Source: Lachnospiraceae bacterium (GTDB taxonomy: Bacteria; Bacillota; Clostridia; Lachnospirales; Lachnospiraceae). Taken from it: 61,073 nucleotides of DNA. The notes beneath the pieces are model-generated. The model searched no databases. It worked only from the letters and a program-made list of their open reading frames with translations, and was not told the DNA's origin. The translations under genes were made by a program, and so were the position numbers. Positions 9,815 to 19,918 of this stretch are shown piece after piece; within the stretch, counting starts at the first letter, position 1, and each line of letters begins with the position of its first letter. The DNA lies in NCBI GenBank assembly GCA_017450485.1, contig JAFSTN010000046.1, forward strand, positions 1 to 61,073, given 5' to 3'.

Positions 9815-12800
9815 ATGGGTAAAGGATCAGGAGAACTCGGACAGATACAGAAAACAAAGACATCGGCGGAGATAGTGAAGCCGGTTGATGATCTTATAAT
9901 ACAAAGAACGCATACCGAACCCGATATGATGGCTCAGGGGGCGAATAAGACTTCCTCAAAGAAGCAGGATGCCACCAGGGTCCTTAAGGCGGGGGCGTCT
10001 AAAATACCTGTGGAGGTTCCGAAGAAAAAGAAAGAGGCATCTTCCAAAGCGGAGCAGAAGAATGAACTGGAAAAGACCAAGGAAGAGCTCCGCGCACTTC
10101 ATAAACAGCTGGGCAGCGCGGAGAGTGAGGCTTTTCCGATGGGACATTCGTACGGTAATATCAGCAGGACCCGGTATGAGCGTATGTCTGCTTCCGATAT
10201 AGAGAAACGGGCCAAGAATGCCATTAAACGTAAACATAACGCAAAGGTCATAGAAAAATACGAAAAAGACCATAAGGCGGGGAACCGGTATAAATTCACT
10301 CATATCGACAAGGAAACCCTTGCACGAAATATAGAGACATTTATGCATATGCCGGAAGAACCCTATGAGATGGATACGGATGAGAAATTCCTGGCTAATC
10401 TTGATAAGAATATTGACCTGTGTGACCAGACGGAGCTTATGAAGCACTGGATCGATGAGGCTGCGGAGAAAGGATTTCTTCCGGAGGGGATCGATATGCA
10501 GGCGCTGCAGGCCAAAATAACAGCCTTTGCGGAAGTCAGAAGATATATAGATATCCAGAAGAGTCTTATGAAGAATCCCTATTACCAGTATATGGCCAAG
10601 AAGGATATGTCATATACTGACAGGCAGCTTAAAAGAATCCATGAGACAGCGAAGAACGAAGCCTTAAAGAGCTATCTGTCGAATATTATGGAACTCAGAT
10701 CCCTGCATTTCGTGCGAAGCAAGGGTATGAAATCGGTGTCCGGATATGCCAAAGCAGAGGGACTGCGTCAGACTAAGATCATGAATGAACGCAGTGAGAA
10801 ACGGGCCGTCATCAACAGAATGGCGACATGTGCCATAAACTATGCGGGCAACAGCCGCTTCACCGATAAAAACTATGATGCGAAGTTCAGTCCGGCGGCC
10901 TTTAAGGAGTCATTAAAGAGCTTCAGGGCTATGAATATAAATAACCTGCACTATGGAAGCGTAGCGGATATTGCCACGCATTATGAAGAGAATCAGTATA
11001 TGTTTGACAGAATGCACGAGTTCGAGCATATGCTCTTTATGGCTGTTCAAAACGGACTTGCGCCCTCGGATGATGAGCTTATAGATTTACGAGCCCGCAT
11101 AGAAGCTTTCACCATGGCTGAAAAGATGATCACGTCGGCTCAGTCGAGGCTTCTGGATAAATCCGATGAAATCCTTAAGAATAAAACCTATAAGGAGTTC
11201 TCTCAGGATGTCTACAACCTGGTTTTGAACGATGAGACAAATGTTGAGGGGAAACTCCCTCCCGCCTTCGGATGTGATCTGACCAAATACATGAAGAATA
11301 TCTCCAAACGTATGAAGCGTGAACATCAAAACAGAGAGAAGAGCATACGCGTGATCTATGCCCTTACCCATCCCGTAGAAGCCAAAGAAGTTGTGGACGG
11401 GGTAGAGACAACCGTATTATCAGCCGGAGAGATAACCGGGGAAGAACTGGAACGCAGGATGAGGGAATACCAGAAGAATGCCTGCATTACCGGATATCTG
11501 CATCATACTGAGGATTATCTGAAAAATGTAAACGGTGCAAGACTTGCGTCGATAGCACGAGTACACGCCCGTAAGACGGGAAGAAATGTGTTTACGCAGT
11601 TTGGGTGTTCACTGCTCCCTTACCTCGAAGGCAAATCGGCTGCGGAGGTTACCAAAGTCATAGATATCATGCAGACCGGTACCGATGAGGAGAAGGAGAC
11701 ATTATGGAAATCCATCGCTCAGGAGGCTTTTGATACAGACATAAGCGCACTTGACAGCCGTGACCCTAAGGTTATGCTGAGCAATGCCGCCTACGGACTG
11801 CGTATAAACAAGATCGTCGCCAATCTCTACGGAAGCAGCAACGACTTCTCCAAGTATGTCCGGGACAAGAAACTCTTATCGGAATATGAGGCCAGGTACA
11901 ACAGCGGATGCGATAATTCTTATCTGTCCGCTTACGCTCAGGCATCCGGTGCTTCTGCCAGCGCAGCTTTGATGCATGAGGACTGGTTTGTCAAGGGCGA
12001 TGAAACCATACGTGATTTCCTCGAACTGACCGATAAAACAGGAGTATCGACCAAACATTTGTACATCGGAGACACGGAGTATACTTTTTCGGAAGCTGAA
12101 TTCAAGCGCCTTGAAAGAGTTCCCGAGCGTATTTCGTTTATGACTTCCGTGTCTAAATCCCGGCTTCATAAGGAGAGAGCAAAGAAGGGAATCAGGAATA
12201 CATCCTCAATAGCTTACTTCGAGGAGCTTAAGATGAGTAAGGTGCTTTCTTCGGTTTCGGATGCCGAGCGTAAGGAGATAGCCGGATTTCTGAAAAAGTA
12301 TTCCGGGGAATATGATGCATCAGTGAGGACCATGATCGCCGATATCGAAAAGGAGATAAAGAAGACCGATCCCGGGTTTGTTCCAAAGAACGGCAGCAGA
12401 TATAGGTTTATTGCCGATATGGCGATCCTTGATAAAAAAGGAGATAAGAAAAAAACAGAAAAGAGTACGAGGATATATAATGCCCTGATACGCGACAGGG
12501 ATAAAAATGATCAGGCATCCAGACAGGAGAAGGCGTATGTCCTGGAGGAGATATTTAAAACGATCATGTCATTTGACATAAACCGTTTTGATTATAAGTC
12601 CTATAAGGACATCATATCAAACACCAAGGATGACCCAAACAGATTTGAGGAATGCCGTGCCGTAACAAGACTCGCTATGGAAGCCGTAAACTATATCGGC
12701 ATTTATAAGGAACTGAGGCTTGCTGAGGACGTAAACTGCCGTCTGCTTGACGCGCATATGGCTGAAATAAAGGCCAGATGCGACCTGCTCATGGCTGCGG

Positions 12801-15800
12801 AGAACTACTTCGATGAGAAGTTTATAGATGTATTGGAATCGGATGAGGTTACCGAATCCAAAATGAGCATCGACGATATCCTGCACATGACTCAGACAGA
12901 GATCGATGAGAAGCTGGCTGCCGCAAGAACTTCAAATAATCCCCCAAAGATCAACTTCTGGCTCAACATCAAGGTGCTGACCACGAGTCTTGCCGGTTTT
13001 GATATCAGGATCCCTCTAAAGAACCTTGAGACAAGATTCAGGATGAAGCAGGGGCTTATCGGGGAATCCCGCGTGACTGAGATCGTAAACACCTTGAGCG
13101 GCACGGAAAGCGTTCTTAATGATCTTGAGATAGTTGAGGACACCTTTACCGCTATCAGTGAAAACGAAGTTTTAGCAATGTATGCACCGGGCTTTGCCGA
13201 AAAGGACCTCACTGTATCGGAGCGCGAGGCCAAGCTGTTCAACAAAAAATCCAGACTCTGTACCAAGCGCATTCTTGCGGACAGGATCACAGGGAAGTCC
13301 CGGGCTGTTAAGGACGATATGGCCCGATCCAGACGGGGGATTCTTCTTAAGAACCGGATCGCGGTTGGCGATGAAGCCCTCAGTCATTTGTGTGCATTTA
13401 TGGATCAGGATGAGCAGACGGATAATTATCTGGCCGAAGGCTATGCGGATAAAGAAAAACGTACCGAGGTGATGGATATCCTGACCATGGACATTATGTC
13501 TGTGGATTTAAGCTTCAAAGCATCCACCGATGAGGAATTCGCTGACAATTCGGAGAAGCTTGAGCAGATCAGCCAAAAGGCAATGGCATATGACAGCCTG
13601 TTAAAGGCCAATCCCGAATATACGAAACGACTTATGAACCGAATGCCCGGAAGCACAGAGTCGGATCTGTCCAGGGTAAGAGCACGCCTTGACCGGATGC
13701 TTGCGATATCGGATTATTACAGAGCGCGCAAGACACTTATGTCCGATACCTACTATATCCTTCACTACAACGATGAACTGAGCGCGGATCGAGACATCGC
13801 AACGAACGACGATCAAAGAAGGGTATCCGATCTGATCAGGCTGGTAGCGTTTACCGCACAGAGATTATCCGATGCCGGTCAAGTTCATAGAGAGGATGCG
13901 GGACTTGATCTGCTGCTTAGCCGCGCAGAGCGCATGGGCAGGCAGAATGCCCATCTTACAGGACGTCCGGATCTTAAATCTGTGGATATGGATACCGTAA
14001 ATAAGAACAATGAAGAAATCGCGAGATTCGTGGAGAAGAGCGAAGCGTATCAATGGAGCACAGATGAAATATGCCTCCGGGATGTAAATAACCCATGCCC
14101 CGAGGCACGTAAATACTACACAAAAGCCGTAAAGAACTATTTTGAAGCCGTAAACGCTTATTCGAAGGCAATCCGTGATAAGTACATGCCGGAGCTTCTC
14201 ACACCTGAAAAGCAGGAGTTGCTTGAAGAACTGACCGAACTGATCAAAGGCAAGGATGGGAAAGAAGTAGCAAAGCCCGAATTCAGGGATCCCGTGACGG
14301 GAGAAGTGTTTAAGCTGTCCACCGATATTACGAGAATGCCAATGGAGATCTGCCTAAACTATGCGGGTAACATGTCCAATGAGGAGATCCTGGATATATT
14401 TGAGGGACTTCTTCTGACATACCGTAACGATATAGATATGAATGATGATGCTCAGAGGCTGTATGCGAAGAACAGATTCCTTGATTCCATGGGAAAGCTC
14501 TTCCGTATGGAATATGAGAATATGAAACGGTTTGAGAATACATACGGGACTCTGGGGGATGAGATCCCATTCGGGATGTTCATTCAGTCCATGGGATCCT
14601 GTCAGAAGGACTTTATCTTAAGGAACCGGTTCTCCCAGGACATGGCCAATCTGTGTCACAAGGGAGCAGAGAGTGATTCCGTGTCAGAGGGTAAAACTCT
14701 TACCACTGCGGAACTGCTGGTTAAGTACGGCAGGATCACTCAGGCAGAGATGGAGGATGCGGTGAATTTAGGGCCCGGTTACTATCAGCCTCTTGCTATT
14801 TTCCAGAATACTTATCTGCAGTCCTGCAAACCGTATGCTCCCAACGAAAGCCTGAGAACCAAAGGCGTGGTTGCCAAAACCGACCTTGTGCTTATGCAGT
14901 ATACCAAGGATCACGCAAGCATAAAAGGTCCCAAAGTCTCCCCGTCAGAGGCGCGGAATATGTGGAAGGAGACTCTTAAATACCGGACCGACGAAAATAT
15001 GGACGGAGGGGAAGTATACGCCGGATCCCAGAAAAACAGACTGGATCTGTATACTCCGGCACAGAAGAAGGAACTTAAGGCTCAGAGGAAGAAGGATGTC
15101 AGTATCTTTGAGTTCTATAATTTCCATCTTGACGAACGTGAGAAGGATCTCATGGCGAGGACCAGAAATGCCGTAGGAGATATAGATGATAAGCTGTTAA
15201 AGACTCTTATAGCTTTTCATCCCGCTATGCTTAAGACTGACCATATCACAAAAGACAGCGGAGCGGATGTACCCGGCACCGATGAGTTCTATGAGCTGGT
15301 CAGAAAATATGCCGGCATAGGCGTGGGAAAAGAAAAAAAGGCGATGGCCAGGAAGGAAGCCGCAGAGGGATTGATCAAGCTGTGGGACAGCTTGTTTGTC
15401 GGAGCGAAAGCAGATCTTGACGATATCGATGACCTCATGAACGGCAGGCCCGGGGAGGACAGTGAAAGTCAGGCCAGGGAGAATGCCTCAGAGATCATGG
15501 AAGGGTCGTATCTGCTCATAGAAGAAGTACGACACCGGATGTATGAGAGCCTGAACGATATATCGGCTGATCCGGAGATCAGTAATATGCTTTCCGATAA
15601 ATTTAACAGCCGTGAATTCAAACATCATATAAAACATCAGCTTCGTAATGAGATATACCGTAAGTTGCTTACCAACAAATTCTATCTCGATTTAAAGGAT
15701 GTGGGCTCCAGGAGACGCTCATATCCCGAGAAGATGTATCAGGAGATAAATAAGATCACGGCTCAGCTTTCAGAGCCTGGGAATACTCCGTTTGATCTTG

Positions 15801-18800
15801 ACGGGGCTTTGCAGGAGGAAGAGTTCAGGAACTGTCTTGAATACTTCGGTATAAACATAGCCGGGATACCCGTTTACTCCCAAACCTTTATCGCTGTTCC
15901 CAAGCGGAAGGAGGAAGAGAAACCCGAATCCGCCGGTCGATTGAAAGCCGATGCAATGTTTGCAGAGCAGGAGAAGAAAAATCTCCACTATGAGCTTGAC
16001 CCGATCGAATATCAGGCTAACATCAAGGCTCAGGATAAGGGACCTCATGTTGCATACGAGAAGCAGACCGGCTTATATTGCTGGGCATGTGTGATGAACG
16101 GACTTATGAACTCGTATGCGGGCAAAAAGGTATCCGATCTTAACATGATAAAGAACTACAACCTCCGTATACCTAAATTCGAGGAGTCCGGAATCTCAAA
16201 TAAAGCGGAATATGATGAAGGCGTAGCTCTGACCGGCAATATGTCGACAGGATTGGAAACCGGTAATCCCACTATATTCGGGGATTATATCTTCGAGCAT
16301 CTGGAGAATAAGAAGACAGCCGTAAGGACAGCCGTTGTAGGCAGAGTGGAAGGCAGGCTTGATTATTGCAAGCGTCGTTTCATGGAGACGTTAAGCAAGA
16401 GTCTGGAGAAGGGACCGGTAGGTCTTCTTCTGGGCAATCATTTCGTACTTGTAAGGGAACTGCAGGGTGATGTTTTGAAAGTCAACGACTCATTATCGGA
16501 CAGGCCCGATTCCCTGAAGGACTATGATCAGACCGTATCTCAGCTGTTTGCAAACGTAGGTCAGCAGATAGAGCTTGTATGGCTTGAGGATATGACAGGG
16601 CGCGAGGACGAGATGGCTAAACAGTTTGATTTGAATTACAACGCGCAGGAAGGAGAATTTGCATATAAGAATCAGGGTGATGTGATCGCAGACGCACCCG
16701 GGAAATACAACTACACCCAGGGACATAACAGACAGACCATACTTCATAAAGACGGAATCGAGGCATGTGTCAATCTCTTCGATGATGTGGTATATAACTT
16801 CGTATATCTGCCGAAGAAAACACAGCTGCCTCAGGATGCAGAGAATCCCGTTAACGAAGAGGAGGCCGGTCAGATCCATAAGGAGATAAAAAAGGAGATA
16901 GAAGAGAAGGTAAAACAGGAAATAAAAGAGGAGATAGAAGAGCAGATAAAACAGGAAATAAATGATGAAAAATCCGCAGATCGCTGGGGATTTGACGACA
17001 AACAAAAGACAAAGGCGCTGCTCGACAAAATAAACGCTGTCACAGGTAAACTGGATGATTTTATTATTGAACGGGTGAAAAACAGGGATTTCGCATGGAG
17101 GAATAAACGAGAGCTTGGCGGAACCATTACAAACAGGAAGGCAAGGGCGACCGCATCCTGTCTTGCTTACCTTATGAATTATGATGACGAACAGGCATGG
17201 CAGGTTTACTCCGGGCTTACCCTTGATACGGCGGAAATGACAAAAGATGATAAGAAAAGAAGGATAAGGGCCATAGAGAAACTCTTTGAGTCCATTCTCA
17301 GATTTGACAGTAAAAAGATGAACTTTGATTCATTTAGCGAAGCCTTTTCCGAAAATAAGGTGGAGCTCTCCGCCATGAGTTTTCTCTGTCATGAGTTAGA
17401 CTCTAAATGGATGGACGAATACAAGGAGTACATGAAAGATAAGGAATCGGGCTGTTCCTTAAGCGAAGAACAGTTTAAAGAAGTGTACAACAGGTGGGAC
17501 TTCTTCCAGATCTGCGGAGATGTTTTGCATCGTTATCTGGAAATCTCTGTCATGAAAGGGGTCACCGAAAAGATGGTAACGGATGTCCTGAAGCTTTCAA
17601 GAGCCGAGCTCGAAAAGAAAGCGAACGAAGAAGGGCAAAAACCGGAAACAGCGGAATTATATATCATGGCCCTGAATTTAAAGGGGCGGTTTCAATTCGG
17701 CTTTGACATTGGGGCAGATGCCGGAGAAGTACTGGATAAAATGAGAAAAGACTCCGGGCTTACCAAGGATCATACTCAGGATGCGATAAAGGCTCTTGAG
17801 GAAAGCTTTAAAAATCCGGTTCCGATAGATGATGACGACCGACAGATGAGTGAAGAGGAAAAGAAGCAGGTAATAGAGAAGGAAGAAAGAGAGAAAAATG
17901 TAAAGCTGCTTCAAGCTGAACAGTGGTATGTCATGCCGGATTACGAGGCGCATGCTCTCAAGAAGCAGGTTAAAAGTGAAAGTAAGGTAAAAGAAACAAA
18001 AGTCAAGAATAAGACTGTCAGGATCAATAAGACAAAGAGAAAGGAACAGCTTAAAAACAGGGAGAATACCAAGGGAGACTTTAGAGAGACCAAACTTGAC
18101 GAAACCTATGAAAAAGAGCTTCGCAAGAATCTAAAGACCAAAAAGATCAACTGGGCGGAGGATATGAAGGATCCCGAAGAACTTCGTAAAAAAGCCCTGA
18201 CTGTCATGGATTCCGATCCTGAAGGGTATATTATACGACATGTGCTTGCGACACAGATGAGGGATATCATCGCGAAGTATCCTGATACCAATCCTGACGA
18301 GGTGGAGTCAACCGTAAACGAATACTTAAGACGTCTGGTAGAGAAATCCCAGTACCGCTTCAGGGTAGGCAGTGAGGCAGCCAAGCTTATCTTAAACGGC
18401 AGGTATTTCAGTTCCACCAAAAAAAATGTGGACAGTTATAACACTCTGGTAAAGAAGCAGTACAGCGAGAATACCAAACTGACCGCGCATCAGAGCATCT
18501 CCTTCGGATCTTTGGGAGGCGATACAGCCAAAGAACTGGGCGCTTACGGTGGTCCAAAGGACTTCCTGGCGGCCTACGGCAAAGTATCATTTAAGCTCAA
18601 CAAAGAAAAAATGAAGGGAAGAGTCACCTTCATGGCAGGAAACAGTATGGGTCATACCAAGAAGGACTATCGTCTTCTCGGGAACACGAGCTTCTATGAT
18701 CTAAAACACGGACGCGCTGCATATATAGATAACGAGAACGGCGAGGCACCTGATATCACCTGTTGCGGAGAAAACCTGATGGCGATCTATGAGAGGGCCA

Positions 18801-19186
18801 GACAACTTAAAGAAAACGATTGGAAGGATATGAATTCCGCAGAGCATGAGGCTCCGCACACCATCGTTGATAAACCGAACCAGATTTATTATGAAGCCCA
18901 TTTCCACGGACAGGTGGGAGCCGCTGAGATCGATGAAGCCACCATGGTGATGTCTACCAGAGAAAAAGGACCCAAATGGAATTTCGACAGAGGAGCCACA
19001 TGGAAAGCTACCGTTAAGGATATCAAGAACAATAAAGAAATAAGGGATATGTATGACTTTATCAATATAATCAATGAGAATCCGGAAATCTACGGTCGCC
19101 AGGGCATGGAGGAACTGAAACTGACATTATGGGATTTAAACGGCAATATGGTAAGCTACGATGAACTCAAAGAAATCTTCGGCTGA
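9815..19186 (+). CDS. Giant 3123-residue protein with papain-like site and DUF3626-like C-terminus
   Basis: The ATG at 9815 follows GGAGG by 6 nt. There is no signal peptide or membrane segment. The Lys-rich N-terminus (1-180) leads into long helical regions with a degenerate ~110-130-residue repeat near 185, 340, 908, 1218 and 2486. Residues 2076-2240 look like a papain-type protease: Q2084, C2089 in LYCWACVMNG, H2209 in GNHFVLV and N2224/D2225. A Glu/Lys-rich helix spans about 2350-2385. The last ~220 residues (YGKVSFKLNKEKMKGRVTF at 2921, YYEAHFHGQVG around E3027) recall DUF3626. I know no characterised homologue. Its size, protease site and small downstream genes suggest a large effector or toxin, but no secretion signal or apparatus is visible. 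Confidence 0.8.
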   Translation: MGKGSGELGQIQKTKTSAEIVKPVDDLIIQRTHTEPDMMAQGANKTSSKKQDATRVLKAGASKIPVEVPKKKKEASSKAEQKNELEKTKEELRALHKQLGSAESEAFPMGHSYGNISRTRYERMSASDIEKRAKNAIKRKHNAKVIEKYEKDHKAGNRYKFTHIDKETLARNIETFMHMPEEPYEMDTDEKFLANLDKNIDLCDQTELMKHWIDEAAEKGFLPEGIDMQALQAKITAFAEVRRYIDIQKSLMKNPYYQYMAKKDMSYTDRQLKRIHETAKNEALKSYLSNIMELRSLHFVRSKGMKSVSGYAKAEGLRQTKIMNERSEKRAVINRMATCAINYAGNSRFTDKNYDAKFSPAAFKESLKSFRAMNINNLHYGSVADIATHYEENQYMFDRMHEFEHMLFMAVQNGLAPSDDELIDLRARIEAFTMAEKMITSAQSRLLDKSDEILKNKTYKEFSQDVYNLVLNDETNVEGKLPPAFGCDLTKYMKNISKRMKREHQNREKSIRVIYALTHPVEAKEVVDGVETTVLSAGEITGEELERRMREYQKNACITGYLHHTEDYLKNVNGARLASIARVHARKTGRNVFTQFGCSLLPYLEGKSAAEVTKVIDIMQTGTDEEKETLWKSIAQEAFDTDISALDSRDPKVMLSNAAYGLRINKIVANLYGSSNDFSKYVRDKKLLSEYEARYNSGCDNSYLSAYAQASGASASAALMHEDWFVKGDETIRDFLELTDKTGVSTKHLYIGDTEYTFSEAEFKRLERVPERISFMTSVSKSRLHKERAKKGIRNTSSIAYFEELKMSKVLSSVSDAERKEIAGFLKKYSGEYDASVRTMIADIEKEIKKTDPGFVPKNGSRYRFIADMAILDKKGDKKKTEKSTRIYNALIRDRDKNDQASRQEKAYVLEEIFKTIMSFDINRFDYKSYKDIISNTKDDPNRFEECRAVTRLAMEAVNYIGIYKELRLAEDVNCRLLDAHMAEIKARCDLLMAAENYFDEKFIDVLESDEVTESKMSIDDILHMTQTEIDEKLAAARTSNNPPKINFWLNIKVLTTSLAGFDIRIPLKNLETRFRMKQGLIGESRVTEIVNTLSGTESVLNDLEIVEDTFTAISENEVLAMYAPGFAEKDLTVSEREAKLFNKKSRLCTKRILADRITGKSRAVKDDMARSRRGILLKNRIAVGDEALSHLCAFMDQDEQTDNYLAEGYADKEKRTEVMDILTMDIMSVDLSFKASTDEEFADNSEKLEQISQKAMAYDSLLKANPEYTKRLMNRMPGSTESDLSRVRARLDRMLAISDYYRARKTLMSDTYYILHYNDELSADRDIATNDDQRRVSDLIRLVAFTAQRLSDAGQVHREDAGLDLLLSRAERMGRQNAHLTGRPDLKSVDMDTVNKNNEEIARFVEKSEAYQWSTDEICLRDVNNPCPEARKYYTKAVKNYFEAVNAYSKAIRDKYMPELLTPEKQELLEELTELIKGKDGKEVAKPEFRDPVTGEVFKLSTDITRMPMEICLNYAGNMSNEEILDIFEGLLLTYRNDIDMNDDAQRLYAKNRFLDSMGKLFRMEYENMKRFENTYGTLGDEIPFGMFIQSMGSCQKDFILRNRFSQDMANLCHKGAESDSVSEGKTLTTAELLVKYGRITQAEMEDAVNLGPGYYQPLAIFQNTYLQSCKPYAPNESLRTKGVVAKTDLVLMQYTKDHASIKGPKVSPSEARNMWKETLKYRTDENMDGGEVYAGSQKNRLDLYTPAQKKELKAQRKKDVSIFEFYNFHLDEREKDLMARTRNAVGDIDDKLLKTLIAFHPAMLKTDHITKDSGADVPGTDEFYELVRKYAGIGVGKEKKAMARKEAAEGLIKLWDSLFVGAKADLDDIDDLMNGRPGEDSESQARENASEIMEGSYLLIEEVRHRMYESLNDISADPEISNMLSDKFNSREFKHHIKHQLRNEIYRKLLTNKFYLDLKDVGSRRRSYPEKMYQEINKITAQLSEPGNTPFDLDGALQEEEFRNCLEYFGINIAGIPVYSQTFIAVPKRKEEEKPESAGRLKADAMFAEQEKKNLHYELDPIEYQANIKAQDKGPHVAYEKQTGLYCWACVMNGLMNSYAGKKVSDLNMIKNYNLRIPKFEESGISNKAEYDEGVALTGNMSTGLETGNPTIFGDYIFEHLENKKTAVRTAVVGRVEGRLDYCKRRFMETLSKSLEKGPVGLLLGNHFVLVRELQGDVLKVNDSLSDRPDSLKDYDQTVSQLFANVGQQIELVWLEDMTGREDEMAKQFDLNYNAQEGEFAYKNQGDVIADAPGKYNYTQGHNRQTILHKDGIEACVNLFDDVVYNFVYLPKKTQLPQDAENPVNEEEAGQIHKEIKKEIEEKVKQEIKEEIEEQIKQEINDEKSADRWGFDDKQKTKALLDKINAVTGKLDDFIIERVKNRDFAWRNKRELGGTITNRKARATASCLAYLMNYDDEQAWQVYSGLTLDTAEMTKDDKKRRIRAIEKLFESILRFDSKKMNFDSFSEAFSENKVELSAMSFLCHELDSKWMDEYKEYMKDKESGCSLSEEQFKEVYNRWDFFQICGDVLHRYLEISVMKGVTEKMVTDVLKLSRAELEKKANEEGQKPETAELYIMALNLKGRFQFGFDIGADAGEVLDKMRKDSGLTKDHTQDAIKALEESFKNPVPIDDDDRQMSEEEKKQVIEKEEREKNVKLLQAEQWYVMPDYEAHALKKQVKSESKVKETKVKNKTVRINKTKRKEQLKNRENTKGDFRETKLDETYEKELRKNLKTKKINWAEDMKDPEELRKKALTVMDSDPEGYIIRHVLATQMRDIIAKYPDTNPDEVESTVNEYLRRLVEKSQYRFRVGSEAAKLILNGRYFSSTKKNVDSYNTLVKKQYSENTKLTAHQSISFGSLGGDTAKELGAYGGPKDFLAAYGKVSFKLNKEKMKGRVTFMAGNSMGHTKKDYRLLGNTSFYDLKHGRAAYIDNENGEAPDITCCGENLMAIYERARQLKENDWKDMNSAEHEAPHTIVDKPNQIYYEAHFHGQVGAAEIDEATMVMSTREKGPKWNFDRGATWKATVKDIKNNKEIRDMYDFINIINENPEIYGRQGMEELKLTLWDLNGNMVSYDELKEIFG
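16861..16970 (+). repeat. In-frame direct repeat encoding a Glu/Lys helix in the giant gene
   Basis: Two ~33-bp near-identical units (each containing GAGATAGAAGAG and TAAAACAGGAAATAAA) lie in tandem and encode alternating EI/KE/EE dipeptides. The product is a likely single alpha-helix or coiled coil just after the protease-like domain. It could expand or contract by slippage. Confidence 0.7.
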
Positions 19187-19205
19187 TGAGAGGTAACAGT
19201 GTAAT

Positions 19206-19415
19206 ATGAAAAAATACGAGATAATAAACAACGATTACGGCAGCGGTTATATTCTTAAGTTCGAGGATGATACCTATGCATTGGTCAATACCGAAACCGG
19301 AGATATGATCATCGACGACCCTGATTCCCTCATGACTATGGGATTCTGGGCTGATGACGCCATGGAACCGGTGTCTGATGAACAAAAGCTTATGATAGAT
19401 GAGATCATATCCTAA
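19206..19415 (+). CDS. Small acidic protein downstream of the giant gene
   Basis: This 69-residue protein begins 19 bp after the giant gene's stop. It is rich in Asp and Glu (for example FEDDTYALVNTETGDMIIDD) and has no membrane segment or cysteine. I do not recognise the family. Position and charge would suit a chaperone or immunity partner for the giant protein, but that is inference from context only. An AGAGGTAA ribosome site precedes the ATG at about 10 nt. Confidence 0.65.
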   Translation: MKKYEIINNDYGSGYILKFEDDTYALVNTETGDMIIDDPDSLMTMGFWADDAMEPVSDEQKLMIDEIIS

Positions 19416-19482
19416 TATGCTATAATATTGGAAAACCTTGAGATCGAGCAAACAAAATGACTAAAAATGGAGGATATTGCTT

Positions 19483-19902
19483 ATGAAAAGGATTACCGTA
19501 TGTATCTGTATCGTACTTACCATGGCCTTTCTGCTTACGGCCTGCGGTCAGAAGAACAATGATGATGTGGTCATAGACTATGGTTCATCCGAGATCTATA
19601 CCAAAGAGGACATGGATGAAGCCATAGAACTGATCAGGGAACAATTCAAAAGCTTTGAGGGCTGTGAGCTTCACAGCATCAGATACGGATCGGATGACTG
19701 TAACAGCGAAGAGAATATAAAGTGGATGAATGAACATGAGGAAGGTCAGAATTTCACCCAGTGCATTATGTTCTACAGTGATTTCCATTCTCCCGTTGAA
19801 GGCGGAGACGGATGGGAACCGGATTATGAATACAAGGACTGGAACTGGTACCTCGCAAGAACCGATGGAGGAGAGTGGCATTTGCTGGATTGGGGATATT
19901 AA
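19483..19902 (+). CDS. Hypothetical lipoprotein
   Basis: About 139 residues from the ATG at 19483, chosen because GGAGG at 19469-19473 is 9 nt away; an in-frame TTG at 19477 is too close to it. A signal peptide ends in a clear lipobox, LLTAC, followed by an Asn/Asp-rich linker, so the product should be anchored outside the membrane. The mature part is acidic with many aromatic residues near the end (DWNWYLARTDGGEWHLLDWGY). I do not recognise a domain. It may belong with the giant protein locus. The IscB element begins within about 20 bp of its stop codon. Confidence 0.7.
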   Translation: MKRITVCICIVLTMAFLLTACGQKNNDDVVIDYGSSEIYTKEDMDEAIELIREQFKSFEGCELHSIRYGSDDCNSEENIKWMNEHEEGQNFTQCIMFYSDFHSPVEGGDGWEPDYEYKDWNWYLARTDGGEWHLLDWGY

Positions 19903-19918
19903 TGTTCCATTGTCAATA

